Source: Bradyrhizobium yuanmingense (lineage in GTDB: Bacteria > Pseudomonadota > Alphaproteobacteria > Rhizobiales > Xanthobacteraceae). From it: a stretch of 64,000 nt of DNA. This document shows, one piece after another, positions 22,928-30,893 of the stretch. The first letter of the stretch is position 1; every line of letters starts with the position of its first letter. The notes under the pieces are model-generated. The model ran no database searches. It saw only the letters and a program-made list of their open reading frames with translations, and was not told the origin of the DNA. The translations under genes were made by a program, and so were the position numbers. The stretch spans positions 62,001 to 126,000 of the forward strand of contig NZ_JARFML010000022.1 in the NCBI RefSeq assembly GCF_029167105.1, given 5' to 3'.

Positions 22928-24559
22928 ATGCAGCGAAAAAGAAATGTGGCGCTTGATGATGCGATGGCTTGCCTGTGTCTAGTAGCGGCCATCATGGTCA
23001 TTGCGATCGCGCCGACAAGCGCCGACAATTCGGCCAACATACCACCTGCGCTCAGATGCGCTGACTTGACCGGCTGGAAGATGCCGGGAACGACGGCAAC
23101 GATCACCAAGGCCGAGCTGGTGCCGGAGGCGCCGCCGGGGACCGTGCAGCCGTCGCCGCCGGCGCCGGCCACCGTATCGGTGGCGCTACCGCCGAACTGC
23201 CGCGCGGATGGCGTGATCGATCAGCGCGTGGGCGTCGAGGGCAAGTCATACGCGATCGGCTTTGCCGTTGCCCTGCCCGATCGCTGGAACGGCCGGTTTT
23301 TGTTTCAGGGCGGCGGCGGTTTGAACGGCTCGATCCGCCCGCCGCTGGGTTACCACGCGGCCGGCGAGGTGCCGGCGCTGGCGCGCGGCTTTGCCGTGGT
23401 CTCGACCGATAGCGGTCATCAAGGCGCGGTGTTCGATGCCTCGTTCCTGAAGGACCAGGAAGCCGCGCTCAACTTCGCCAATTCATCCGTCGGCAAGGTG
23501 ACGATTGCCGCCAAGGCGATCGTCGCGCATTACTACGGCCAGCCCGCAAAGCGTTCCTATTTCACGGGGTGCTCGACCGGGGGCCGCGAAGGCATGCTGG
23601 CGTCGGCGCGCTATCCCGAACAATTCGACGGCATCGTCGCCGGCGCGCCTGCGATGCGCACCGGCAATTCCAATATCGGTCTTGCCTGGGCCAACGCTGC
23701 CTTCAGCCAGATCGCGCCGAAAGATGCTTCCGGCAAGCCGGACCCCGCCAGGACATTTTCCGCAGGCGAGCGGAAGCTGATCACGAACGCGATCCTCGAT
23801 GCCTGCGACGCCAAGGACGGCGTCAAGGACGGCCTGATCTTCGACAGCAAGGCCTGTCAATTCGATCCCGCGGTCCTCACCTGCAAGGGCGACAAGACGG
23901 ATGACAAGACGGATTTCTGCCTGGCGCCGCCGCAGGTCGATGCCTTGAAGAAGGCTTTTGCCGGGCCGAAGAATTCACGCGGCACGCAGGTCTACCCGCC
24001 GTTCCCGTGGGACAGCGGCGTGGCCGCCGAAGGCGTTGCCATTCCCGGCATCCTGACAACAGGCGCGCGCAGTCCGGTCGGACCGCCTGTTTGGGAAAAC
24101 ATCAACGTCGATCAGCTCGAAGACCGGGTCAATGCGAGCGGGATGGATCGCCTCACCAACACCGCCTACTGGACCAATCTTTCGAGCTACTTCGGCCATG
24201 GCGGCAAGCTGCTGTTTTACCACGGTGTGAGCGATCCCTGGTTCTCGGCGCAAGACACCGTGAATTACTACGAGCGCATGGCAGCCGATTCCGGCGGCAT
24301 GGAATTGGTGCGGGAGAAATCGAGCCGGGCCTTCCTGGTGCCCGGCATGGGTCACTGCTCGAGCGGCGCAGCGCTCGATCGTTTCGATCTCCTCACCGCG
24401 GTCGTGAACTGGGTGGAAGACGGCAAGGCGCCCGATGCGGTGGTCGCATCGGGACCCGCCTTTCCCGGCCGCACTCGGCCGCTTTGCGCCTATCCGCAAC
24501 ACGCGCAGTACAAGGGCCAAGGCGATCCGGAGAGCGCAGAGAGCTTTGAGTGCAAGTAG
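22928..24559 (+). CDS. Tannase/feruloyl esterase family protein
   Basis: Secreted serine esterase of 543 aa that would hydrolyse esters of plant phenolic acids. After an N-terminal signal segment (about residues 10-33) the tannase fold is evident. The nucleophile motif TGCSTGGREG, the acid in HGVSDPWFS, and the histidine in PGMGHCSSG form the family's CS-D-HC signature, in which the two cysteines are disulfide-bonded next to the triad. The lid insertion with many Asp/Lys (CKGDKTDDKTDFC) resembles the calcium-binding lid. ATG 22928 follows AGGGAGCAACG. Exact substrate unknown. Confidence 0.88.
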   Translation: MQRKRNVALDDAMACLCLVAAIMVIAIAPTSADNSANIPPALRCADLTGWKMPGTTATITKAELVPEAPPGTVQPSPPAPATVSVALPPNCRADGVIDQRVGVEGKSYAIGFAVALPDRWNGRFLFQGGGGLNGSIRPPLGYHAAGEVPALARGFAVVSTDSGHQGAVFDASFLKDQEAALNFANSSVGKVTIAAKAIVAHYYGQPAKRSYFTGCSTGGREGMLASARYPEQFDGIVAGAPAMRTGNSNIGLAWANAAFSQIAPKDASGKPDPARTFSAGERKLITNAILDACDAKDGVKDGLIFDSKACQFDPAVLTCKGDKTDDKTDFCLAPPQVDALKKAFAGPKNSRGTQVYPPFPWDSGVAAEGVAIPGILTTGARSPVGPPVWENINVDQLEDRVNASGMDRLTNTAYWTNLSSYFGHGGKLLFYHGVSDPWFSAQDTVNYYERMAADSGGMELVREKSSRAFLVPGMGHCSSGAALDRFDLLTAVVNWVEDGKAPDAVVASGPAFPGRTRPLCAYPQHAQYKGQGDPESAESFECK

Positions 24560-24570
24560 GGAATATTTGC

Positions 24571-24668
24571 AGCTCGTAGGATGGGTAGAGCGAAGCGAAA
24601 CCCATCGAGAGCCTTGTTGCGTGACGAAAATGATGGGTTTCGCAAGTGCTCTACCCATCCTACGAGCT
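24571..24668. repeat. Long imperfect palindromic repeat
   Basis: AGCTCGTAGGATGGGTAGAG and CGAAGCGAAACCCATC at the left are mirrored by GATGGGTTTCGCAAGTGCTC and TACCCATCCTACGAGCT at the right. It folds into one hairpin of nearly 100 bases. I recall it as another dispersed repeat of Bradyrhizobium and related genomes. The rest of the gap to 24909 is AT-rich relative to its surroundings and has no gene. Confidence 0.8.
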
Positions 24669-24909
24669 GTCACCGTATTCTCGAGCGGTGGCCTGAGAAC
24701 GACGCTTACCCCCAATACAGATAATGCCGATTTTGTTTAGCGGATTCCCAACGTCGTCCCCGCCCACGGGCCTGCTTTCTTTAGCGACATCAATTGCTTA
24801 ATTGGCAGGATAAGGCATTAAAGACTAAATCCTGTGCGGGTGCTTACAAGCCGAAGAATTACAAATTAAGAATGTGCGCAACTGTAATATCGATCCACGT
24901 GGTTGAACC

Positions 24910-25755
24910 ATGGCCCCCACTTTTACAAACACCCAGGACTTCTTTTTCAGTACACCTCTCTATGCCCCGCAGGAGATCGACTACGATACAGCGAACAGCA
25001 TCTTCCGAAGCGGCCATCGAGTGGATGGATGGTGCAAGGGCTGCGGGCGGGAAAGCACCTTTATCTACTCGCCTACAAGTCATAGCGATCTAAACTCTAC
25101 GGCAGACCATAAGCCTCATTTCAGCGGTACCGTGTACCTCAAGTGCGTTCGTGACGAGAACTACCACGTTGCTATTTTTCACATCCGCTTAGTGGCGGGA
25201 GTCCTTCAGAAAATAGGGCAGTACCCGTCATTTGCCGACATATCCCAGGACCAGAGCAAGACATACGCGAAGCTCCTCGGGTCATACGCCTCCGAATTCC
25301 ACAAGGCGATCGGCCTTGCGGCTCACGGCGTCGGGATCGGCTCGTTCGTCTACATGCGGCGGATCTTTGAAAAGCTTATTCAGGACCGTTTCGATGAATT
25401 CAAGGACGCCGAGAAATGGTCCGAGAAGGAATTCAGGGAAATGCGGATGGCCGAGCGCGTCCAGCACCTCAAGGATCACCTTCCCGACTTCCTCGTCCGA
25501 AATACCAAGCTCTATTCCATCATGAGCCGTGGCATCCATGAGTTGGACGAGGAGACCTGCCTCTCCGCCTTCAACCTCATCAAAGGTGCCACAATAATCA
25601 TCCTGGAGGAGGATCAGAAAAAGAAGGAGGAGCTTGCACGGCAGGCAGCCTTCGAGAAGGAGATTGCTGCCTTTGACGCCCCAAAACCAGTCGGCCAAAC
25701 GTCGCTTGCCGATTTGGGCGTCCTATATGTCCAAACCGGAGAGGATGCGAAGTGA
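24910..25755 (+). CDS. Orphan hypothetical protein with zinc-ribbon-like N-terminus
   Basis: A 281-aa soluble protein I cannot assign. Residues about 40-85 hold WCKGCG and, later, YLKC, possible ligands of a small zinc ribbon. The middle (FHKAIGLAAHGVGIGSFVYM, RRIFEKLIQDRF) and SRGIHELDEETCLSAF resemble the helical DUF4145 type found alone or attached to restriction enzymes; this is a loose resemblance by eye. A charged helix (EEDQKKKEELARQAAFEKEI) follows. Codon use and base composition are less GC-rich than neighbours and the upstream region is AT-rich, suggesting horizontal acquisition. Confidence 0.75.
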   Translation: MAPTFTNTQDFFFSTPLYAPQEIDYDTANSIFRSGHRVDGWCKGCGRESTFIYSPTSHSDLNSTADHKPHFSGTVYLKCVRDENYHVAIFHIRLVAGVLQKIGQYPSFADISQDQSKTYAKLLGSYASEFHKAIGLAAHGVGIGSFVYMRRIFEKLIQDRFDEFKDAEKWSEKEFREMRMAERVQHLKDHLPDFLVRNTKLYSIMSRGIHELDEETCLSAFNLIKGATIIILEEDQKKKEELARQAAFEKEIAAFDAPKPVGQTSLADLGVLYVQTGEDAK

Positions 25756-25904
25756 TGACCCGCGTTATTGCATGCTTCCGGTGACGGTGTTGGACTGCAC
25801 CCCTTAAGTGCGACACGATAAATGCAGTGACAAGCATTTCAAGGGGCGCCACTCAACTGACTTTCACCAACCGATCACGCAATCAACGCAAAACGGTGGC
25901 TTGA

Positions 25905-26564
25905 ATGAGAACCGCCCTTGTCTTCGGGCCAACCGGCTTCATCGGCTCGCATTTGCTGCGCGACCTGTTGGGCAGTCCCGACTATTCGCAGGTTGTGGCG
26001 GTGGCCCGCAAGCCGCTGGCGGTGAGCGATCCGAAGCTCACGGTGCTGATCGGCGATCTCGCTTCCCTGCCCGCACTCAAGCCGCAACTGGTTGCGGACG
26101 AGGTCTTCATCGCGCTGGGGACGACGCGCAAGCACACGCCTGACGAGGCCGGGTACTACAAAATCGATCACGATTATCCGCTGCTCGCGGCCGAGATCGC
26201 CAAAGCGAACGGCGCGCGCTCGGTGTTTCTGGTCACGGCCGTTGGCGCCAACGCCGCTTCCGGCGTGTTCTATCTCAGGACCAAGGGCGAGGTGGAGCGC
26301 GACATTCTCGCGCTCGATTTCGAGCACACGCATATTTTCCGCCCGTCGATGATCCTCGGGGCGCGCGACGAGGACCGCCCGCGTGAACGCCTCATCATCA
26401 CGATATGGAGCGTGCTCAATCCGCTGCTCGTCGGCCCGGCCGACCGCTATCGCGGGCTCGCCGGGAGCGACATCGCGCACGCCATCGCCAAAGCAGCGCG
26501 GCATCAAACCGAGAAGGTGCAGATCTATCATTGGAAGGAGATGGCGGCGCTGCTTCGAACGTGA
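25905..26564 (+). CDS. NAD(P)-binding atypical SDR (TIP30/HTATIP2-like)
   Basis: A 219-aa protein with an N-terminal Rossmann motif (ALVFGPTGFIGSHLLRDLL) and the atypical-SDR core, including GTTRKHTPDEAGYYKIDHDY and YLRTKGEVERDILAL, where the Y-x3-K pair is visible. The C-terminal segment FRPSMILGARDEDRPRERL matches the HTATIP2-like group. Substrate unknown. ATG 25905 has no strong ribosome-binding site. Confidence 0.8.
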   Translation: MRTALVFGPTGFIGSHLLRDLLGSPDYSQVVAVARKPLAVSDPKLTVLIGDLASLPALKPQLVADEVFIALGTTRKHTPDEAGYYKIDHDYPLLAAEIAKANGARSVFLVTAVGANAASGVFYLRTKGEVERDILALDFEHTHIFRPSMILGARDEDRPRERLIITIWSVLNPLLVGPADRYRGLAGSDIAHAIAKAARHQTEKVQIYHWKEMAALLRT

Positions 26565-26691
26565 CGCAGTCCGGGCCGAACCTTCACGCACATTTGCCTC
26601 GGCCCCCTGCCCCTCCTCTCCTTTTCCTGCTATCTCCTACCCCGCCGTCCCGGCCCAAAGCAAAACCCTCCGTCCACAGGGAGCAACAACC

Positions 26692-27144
26692 ATGCGATAC
26701 CTCCACACCATGCTGCGCGTGCGCAATCTCGATGTCGCGCTGAAGTTCTACCAGGATGCGCTGGGGCTGAAGGAGGTGCGGCGGATCGAGAACGACAAGG
26801 GGCGGTTCACACTGGTGTTCCTGTGCTCGGCGGACGATCTCGAAGCCCTGAAGAAGCAGCCGCCGACGCGCGGGGCGCCGCTGGTCGAGCTCACCTATAA
26901 TTGGGACGAGGAGAAGTATGGCGAGGACCGCTTCTTCGGCCATCTCGCATATGAGGTCGACGACATCTATGCCACCTGCGAGAAGCTGATGAAGGCGGGC
27001 GTCACCATCAACCGTCCGCCGCGCGACGGCAACATGGCCTTCGTCCGCTCACCGGACTTGCACTCGATCGAGCTGCTGCAGAAGGGCGATCCGAAGCCGC
27101 CGCAGGAGCCGTGGACGTCGATGCCCAATACCGGCCACTGGTAG
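26692..27144 (+). CDS. gloA: Lactoylglutathione lyase (glyoxalase I)
   Basis: Isomerises the methylglyoxal-glutathione hemithioacetal to S-lactoylglutathione (150 aa, cytosol). The start MRYLHTMLRVRNLDVALKFY matches GloA, and the four metal ligands are in place: His5, Glu in PLVELTYNW, His in FFGHLAYEV and Glu in HSIELLQ. It carries the ELTYNW and YEVDD signatures of the bacterial nickel-type enzyme. ATG 26692 follows ACAGGGAGCAACAACC. Single-gene unit. Confidence 0.93.
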   Translation: MRYLHTMLRVRNLDVALKFYQDALGLKEVRRIENDKGRFTLVFLCSADDLEALKKQPPTRGAPLVELTYNWDEEKYGEDRFFGHLAYEVDDIYATCEKLMKAGVTINRPPRDGNMAFVRSPDLHSIELLQKGDPKPPQEPWTSMPNTGHW

Positions 27145-27214
27145 AAACTTCGCGCAGGAACAAGCGCTTGCCGGCGGCGTTCTCCTTTCACGAAACCGAT
27201 TGGAGGAGGATGCG

Positions 27215-27295
27215 ATGGCGAGAGGGCTGTTGCTTTGGATGATTGGCGTGCCGATCCCGGTGATCATTCTGTTGTGGCTGTTCTTCGGCCGCTGA
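27215..27295 (+). CDS. 26-aa single-helix membrane microprotein
   Basis: MARGLLLWMIGVPIPVIILL then WLFFGR: one transmembrane helix with a basic residue at each end. The ribosome-binding site GGAGGAGGATGCG is very strong and an intrinsic terminator follows at 27319, so the unit has all the marks of a genuine tiny gene. Function unknown. Confidence 0.7.
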   Translation: MARGLLLWMIGVPIPVIILLWLFFGR

Positions 27296-27318
27296 GCGAA
27301 AAGCTTGAACTTTGCAAG

Positions 27319-27347
27319 GAAAGCTCCGCCGCGTGCGGAGCTTTTTG
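27319..27347 (+). terminator. Intrinsic terminator
   Basis: AAAGCTCCGC pairs with GCGGAGCTTT and is followed by TTT, 24 bases after the stop of the 26-aa microprotein gene. Confidence 0.85.
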
Positions 27348-27434
27348 CATGACGGGCGCGATGCAATCGCGCATCGCCCGGCGCGCCGAATTCCGCTATC
27401 ACCCGCAGCAAGCGACAATGCGGGGAGACGCTTC

Positions 27435-28073
27435 ATGCCTGACACCAAGCTGACGATCTGGGGCCGCGCCAACTCGGTCAACGTGCAGAAGGTGCTGTGG
27501 TGCTGCACCGAACTCGGCCTCGCTTACGAGCGCATCGACGCCGGCATGCAATACTGCAAGACGCGCGAGGCCGATTATCTCGCGATGAATCCCAACGCGC
27601 GGATCCCGACGCTGGTCGAGGGCGACTTCGTGCTGTGGGAGTCCAACTCGATCATGCGCTACCTCTGCCTTGCGCATGGCCGCGGCACGCCGATCTACCC
27701 CGAGGCGCCGAAGCAGCGCGCCTCGGTCGACCGCTGGCTCGACTGGACGCTGTCGACGGTGCAGCCGGTCGACCGCCCGGTGTTCTGGGGCATCGTCCGC
27801 ACCGCGCCCGCCGAGCGCGACATGATCCAGGTGCAGCGCGATGCCGATGCCGCCGCCGAGGTCTGGGCCATCGCCGACCGCCTGCTCGCCACGCGCCGCT
27901 TCTTCGAAGGCGATGCGTTCACGCTCGCTGACATCGCGATCGGATCCTATGCGCGGCGCTGGCTCGGGGTCGAAGGCATCAGCCGGCCGGCCCAGCCGCA
28001 CCTGACGCGCTGGCTCGCCGAGCTGGGCAAGCGGCCCGGATTTGCGCAATTCGTCGCACCGCCGATGTCGTGA
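27435..28073 (+). CDS. Glutathione S-transferase family protein
   Basis: A 212-aa GST with an N-terminal thioredoxin fold (LTIWGRANSVNVQKVLWCCT; Ser14 is the likely glutathione-activating residue) and the conserved cis-Pro/ES pair in IPTLVEGDFVLWESNSIMRY. The C-terminal helical domain follows, with FFEGDAFTLADIAIGSYARR carrying the structural Asp. ATG at 27435 after CGGGGAGACGCTTC. Substrate unknown. Confidence 0.9.
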   Translation: MPDTKLTIWGRANSVNVQKVLWCCTELGLAYERIDAGMQYCKTREADYLAMNPNARIPTLVEGDFVLWESNSIMRYLCLAHGRGTPIYPEAPKQRASVDRWLDWTLSTVQPVDRPVFWGIVRTAPAERDMIQVQRDADAAAEVWAIADRLLATRRFFEGDAFTLADIAIGSYARRWLGVEGISRPAQPHLTRWLAELGKRPGFAQFVAPPMS

Positions 28074-28160
28074 GCCGGCGACGCCGCTCAAGCCGCGGTG
28101 AGGACGCGCATAATCGTCGTTCCGGCGCATGCCCCGCGGCGTTACGGCAGCGCTTGACGG

Positions 28161-28181
28161 CTACTGTGCATGGGGTTGTTT
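28161..28181 (+). repeat. 21-bp dispersed element, copy A
   Basis: CTACTGTGCATGGGGTTGTTT is present here and as an exact reverse complement at 50086-50106. In both cases it is intergenic, close to the end of a gene. I remember this string as recurrent in Bradyrhizobium intergenic DNA. Confidence 0.65.
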
Positions 28182-28202
28182 TCGCGGTTTTGTTTCGAGG
28201 CC

Positions 28203-28376
28203 TTAGCGCCAGCCGCGCTCGACCAGCAGCACGACGATGATCAGCAGCAGTGTCACCGCGGCCGTTGCCAGCCGCGCGGTCCAGCTGAGGCCGCGGCCGA
28301 CCCACCAGAGCAGCGCGCAATACATCAGCACGGGGACGATGATGTCGAGCCGCACCAGATCCGCGGGCATGGGCAT
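28203..28376 (-). CDS. Small two-helix membrane protein
   Basis: A 57-aa frame with two hydrophobic helices (IIVPVLMYCALLWWVGRGL and AAVTLLLIIVVLLVERG). Its ATG is directly adjacent to the TGA of the upstream secreted-protein gene, so they are co-translated. No family recognised. Confidence 0.55.
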   Translation of the reverse strand: MPMPADLVRLDIIVPVLMYCALLWWVGRGLSWTARLATAAVTLLLIIVVLLVERGWR

Positions 28377-28625
28377 TCAGCGCCGGATGCCGGTGTCGAC
28401 GCTGGTCGAGCCGCCGAGCTTGACGCAGGTCCCGGTGCCCTCGGCCATCACGAAGCCCGGGCCGTAGGAGGCGCACGCGCCTGCCCTCCCCTTGCCGGCC
28501 GTGCTGCCGTTCAGCGGCAGCGCCTTGCCGGCCTGCGGCGGCTCCGCAGGCGGCAGGCGCAGGCTCTCAGCCGCGGTCGCGGACGTGGCCAGCAGGGAGA
28601 ATAGGATGAGGAGCGGCGTGCGCAT
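28377..28625 (-). CDS. Small secreted porin-N-terminus-like protein
   Basis: An 82-aa protein with a Sec signal peptide (MRTPLLILFSLLATSATAAE). The C-terminal half (GACASYGPGFVMAEGTGTCV, KLGGSTSV) closely resembles the first beta-strand region of alphaproteobacterial Porin_2-type porins, which read CxxYGxGFxxxxGTxTCxKIGG. Here the reading frame stops right after, so there is no barrel. It could be a shortened relative with its own role or a decayed remnant. The start at 28625 is chosen for the signal peptide; an in-frame ATG at 28661 would add 12 residues. Confidence 0.65.
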   Translation of the reverse strand: MRTPLLILFSLLATSATAAESLRLPPAEPPQAGKALPLNGSTAGKGRAGACASYGPGFVMAEGTGTCVKLGGSTSVDTGIRR

Positions 28626-28671
28626 CGCCGCCTTGTAGCCCGGGCCGGCCGCGCGCGCCATGGCGGCGCGA

Positions 28672-28926
28672 CTAGAGGAACCTGACGCCGGCCGACTTGC
28701 CGCGGCGCCAGACCACTTGGCAGCTCCGCCCGGTTCGCGCATCGCGTGCGAAGGCCATCCGGATCACGCCGGGAAGCTGGCTAGCGTCCTCGTCGAGGGT
28801 GATCTTGGCGCCCGAATCCGAGATGTCCTGGACCAGGCAGTGCCGCGCGGCGAAGCCGCCGTCCAGCGTGATCCAGGCGTGCTGCGACAGCAGCTTGCGG
28901 GCTGCGCGCTTCTTCGGCGGTGGCAT
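28672..28926 (-). CDS. PilZ-domain protein
   Basis: An 84-aa single PilZ domain, a potential cyclic-di-GMP sensor. The basic N-terminus (KKRAARKLLSQ) stands in the place of the RxxxR motif, and VQDISDSGAKITLD matches the D/NxSxxG motif. Strand pattern and C-terminal GKSAGVRF fit the domain. ATG 28926 is preceded by GGGGAGATTTTGCCG. Because the RxxxR spacing is not ideal, ligand binding is uncertain. Confidence 0.78.
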   Translation of the reverse strand: MPPPKKRAARKLLSQHAWITLDGGFAARHCLVQDISDSGAKITLDEDASQLPGVIRMAFARDARTGRSCQVVWRRGKSAGVRFL

Positions 28927-29150
28927 CGGCAAAATCTCCCCGACCAGCGCTACGCAGGGAACGCTAACAAACCGTTGAAATCGCCTCCGAATGATCCCGG
29001 GCTCGCGGCTATCCACCGGAGCCAAAAGACCATTCCCGAACGGCTTGCCCGACAGCGCAAAGGCCACTATACGTTCGCCCGCTGCAAGCCGCCGGGCCCT
29101 GTCCGGCCGGCCAGCGGCCGTGCCGGGCCAATCGGCAGGGCCCTGAGTTT

Positions 29151-29225
29151 GCTCCCTTCGTCTATCGGTTAGGACGCCACCCTTTCACGGTGGAGAGAGC
29201 GGTTCGATTCCGCTAGGGAGCGCCA
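29151..29225 (+). tRNA. tRNA-Glu (anticodon TTC)
   Basis: GCTCCCT at the 5' end pairs with AGGGAGC, then discriminator G and encoded CCA. The D-arm GTCTATCGGTTAGGAC, anticodon stem CCACC/GGTGG with loop CTTTCAC (anticodon at 29184-29186) and T-arm AGCGGTTCGATTCCGCT are all regular. Confidence 0.97.
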
Positions 29226-29559
29226 GAGGCGCAAGCCGCCGCGGCAGCATGAACCCTCGCCCCTCGCTCCGCCCCATGGTTCGGCTTTGAACTCGCTCCG
29301 GACGGGTTGATCTGGATGGCGGTCAAGCTTGCCGCGGCGTCGGCGCACTGGCGTTGCTATTGGCGTTCTTCGGATCGCGGCAGGTCTCATGCGGTCACAT
29401 GGCGCCTGCCAAGGACCTTATGCCGCGCATCCTGGACATCATTGTCCAGCGCCATTTACCGAAAATTTACCCCAGCTCTTGGGCAGCAGTATCACTTGCT
29501 TAGAGTTTGATCGGTACCGTGGAATTACGGAAAAACCCCGAACCCCCCGGTCAGCGCTC
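29226..29559. other. Intergenic stretch, no gene seen
   Basis: Between the tRNA and the tandem PilZ gene I find no supported gene on either strand. An open plus-strand frame runs into the downstream gene from 29329, but its first part is low-complexity and lacks a start signal. Confidence 0.5.
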
Positions 29560-30186
29560 ATGTCCGTCGCAGACTTCCTCAGGCAGCGAGCAGTGGAGGT
29601 TGCGGTCAGCGGCAGCTACTCGCTGCCCCGCTGGTACGATTGCGAGGGCAAGCTCCGCAGCTTCGCCTGCCGGACCAAGCGCGTCTCGCCGTTCCGGATG
29701 ATCGTGGACGTGCCCGTGGTCGGCAAGGTCGGCGAGCGCTTGACCTCCTACTTCGAGGATTTCGGCGAATTCCAGGGCACCATCAGCGCGACGCTGAAGG
29801 CGGGCTTCCTAATGGAGCTCGAGATGACGCGGGCGCGGCGCGCCTGGATGTCGGAAAAGCTGACATGGCTCGAGAAGAAGCAGAAGGATGCCAGCGTTCG
29901 GGAGCTGCGGCGTGACGCGCGTTTGGTTCCGCAGGTCTCGCACACCGTGCTGACCCTCGCGGACGGCAGCAGTCACCCGTGCTTCATCATCGACGTCTCG
30001 ACGGCCGGCGTCGCGGTGTCCTCCGAGTACGATCCGGCGATCGGAACCCCGCTTGCGGTCGGCGCCTGCGTCGGGCGGGTGATCCGAAAGTTCGACCACG
30101 GCTTTGCGGTCAAGTTCGCCGAAAAGCAGGACCGGGACGACCTCACCCGCCTGATCGTCCGCGCGCCCTTGCTGAAGTCGGCCTGA
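29560..30186 (+). CDS. Tandem PilZ-like domain protein
   Basis: A 208-aa protein with a degenerate PilZ-like first half (SGSYSLPRWYDCEGKLRSFA, then a GERLTSYFEDFGEFQGT stretch) and a linker helix. A better second PilZ domain starts at about residue 120 (LVPQVSHTVLTLADGSSHPC, FIIDVSTAGVAVSS, FDHGFAVKFAE). The DVSTAG motif is a good D/NxSxxG. It is probably a cyclic-di-GMP-responsive adaptor. ATG at 29560; no strong ribosome-binding site. Not linked to motility genes here. Confidence 0.75.
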   Translation: MSVADFLRQRAVEVAVSGSYSLPRWYDCEGKLRSFACRTKRVSPFRMIVDVPVVGKVGERLTSYFEDFGEFQGTISATLKAGFLMELEMTRARRAWMSEKLTWLEKKQKDASVRELRRDARLVPQVSHTVLTLADGSSHPCFIIDVSTAGVAVSSEYDPAIGTPLAVGACVGRVIRKFDHGFAVKFAEKQDRDDLTRLIVRAPLLKSA

Positions 30187-30283
30187 ATTCGCCGCCCTAT
30201 AGCGGCCCCAATGCCGGATCAACTTTTGCAGGTCTGTGCCTCGGGCCGGACGTCATTTTGCAGACTTGCGATCGGGGGACCGA

Positions 30284-30556
30284 ATGGCAGTCGACAAGAT
30301 CACGGTCGATAAGATCAAGCTTGGCAAGATCACCTGGGACAGGGTCGGCCGGGTCACCGAGCCCGGACGCTACATGTACACGTTCGGCTGGCTCACCATC
30401 ACCGCCGGCGATCTCGAGATCTGGAAGCGATACCCGCAGGCCGCGTTCACGCTGCTGGCACAGCATTCCGAGTCAAACGAGTTCGCCGGCGAGGAATTCC
30501 ATCTCGGCGCCTTCGACATTGCACCCGACGCGCCGCCTGCGATCACCACGCACTGA
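30284..30556 (+). CDS. Small hypothetical protein
   Basis: A 90-aa protein beginning MAVDKITVDKIKLGKITWDR, with beta-rich and aromatic sequence (YMYTFGWLTITAGDLEIWKR). GGGGGACCGA precedes ATG 30284. No domain recognised; similar short proteins occur in Bradyrhizobium. Confidence 0.6.
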   Translation: MAVDKITVDKIKLGKITWDRVGRVTEPGRYMYTFGWLTITAGDLEIWKRYPQAAFTLLAQHSESNEFAGEEFHLGAFDIAPDAPPAITTH

Positions 30557-30893
30557 CCAGACGAAGGCCAGCGGCCGGTCCGCTGCGTTTCGAGCGAGGC
30601 CATCGCACCCGCGGATCGGCCGCCGGGCTAGGTACGCCCAGGAATCGAGGAATCCCGCGCATTTCCTTGAGCTCGCTTGCAAATCTCGATCCGCAGCGCG
30701 CCGGGCAATCGTTGCCGTGACTGGCGAGCTTCTGCCATCATGCAATTGATTGCATTCGCATTCTACTCCCCACAAGGAGCCCGGATGAACGGCAGCTGTC
30801 GCACGCCTTCAGGGAGCCGACAGCCGGCGCATGACACATGGTCGCATCGGTGAACGTAGATAAGCGGACCAAGGGAACCTATTTTCGGCGCCA
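30557..30893. other. Intergenic stretch, no gene supported
   Basis: No convincing gene. A 22-codon frame at 30784 has a decent AAGGAGCCCGG in front but no other support. The palindromic ATGCAATTGATTGCAT at 30739-30754 is the only other structure noticed. Confidence 0.4.

Noticed and set aside
30784..30852. 22-codon frame with AAGGAGCCCGG in front
   Set aside because: Only the ribosome-binding site supports it; composition and position give nothing more.
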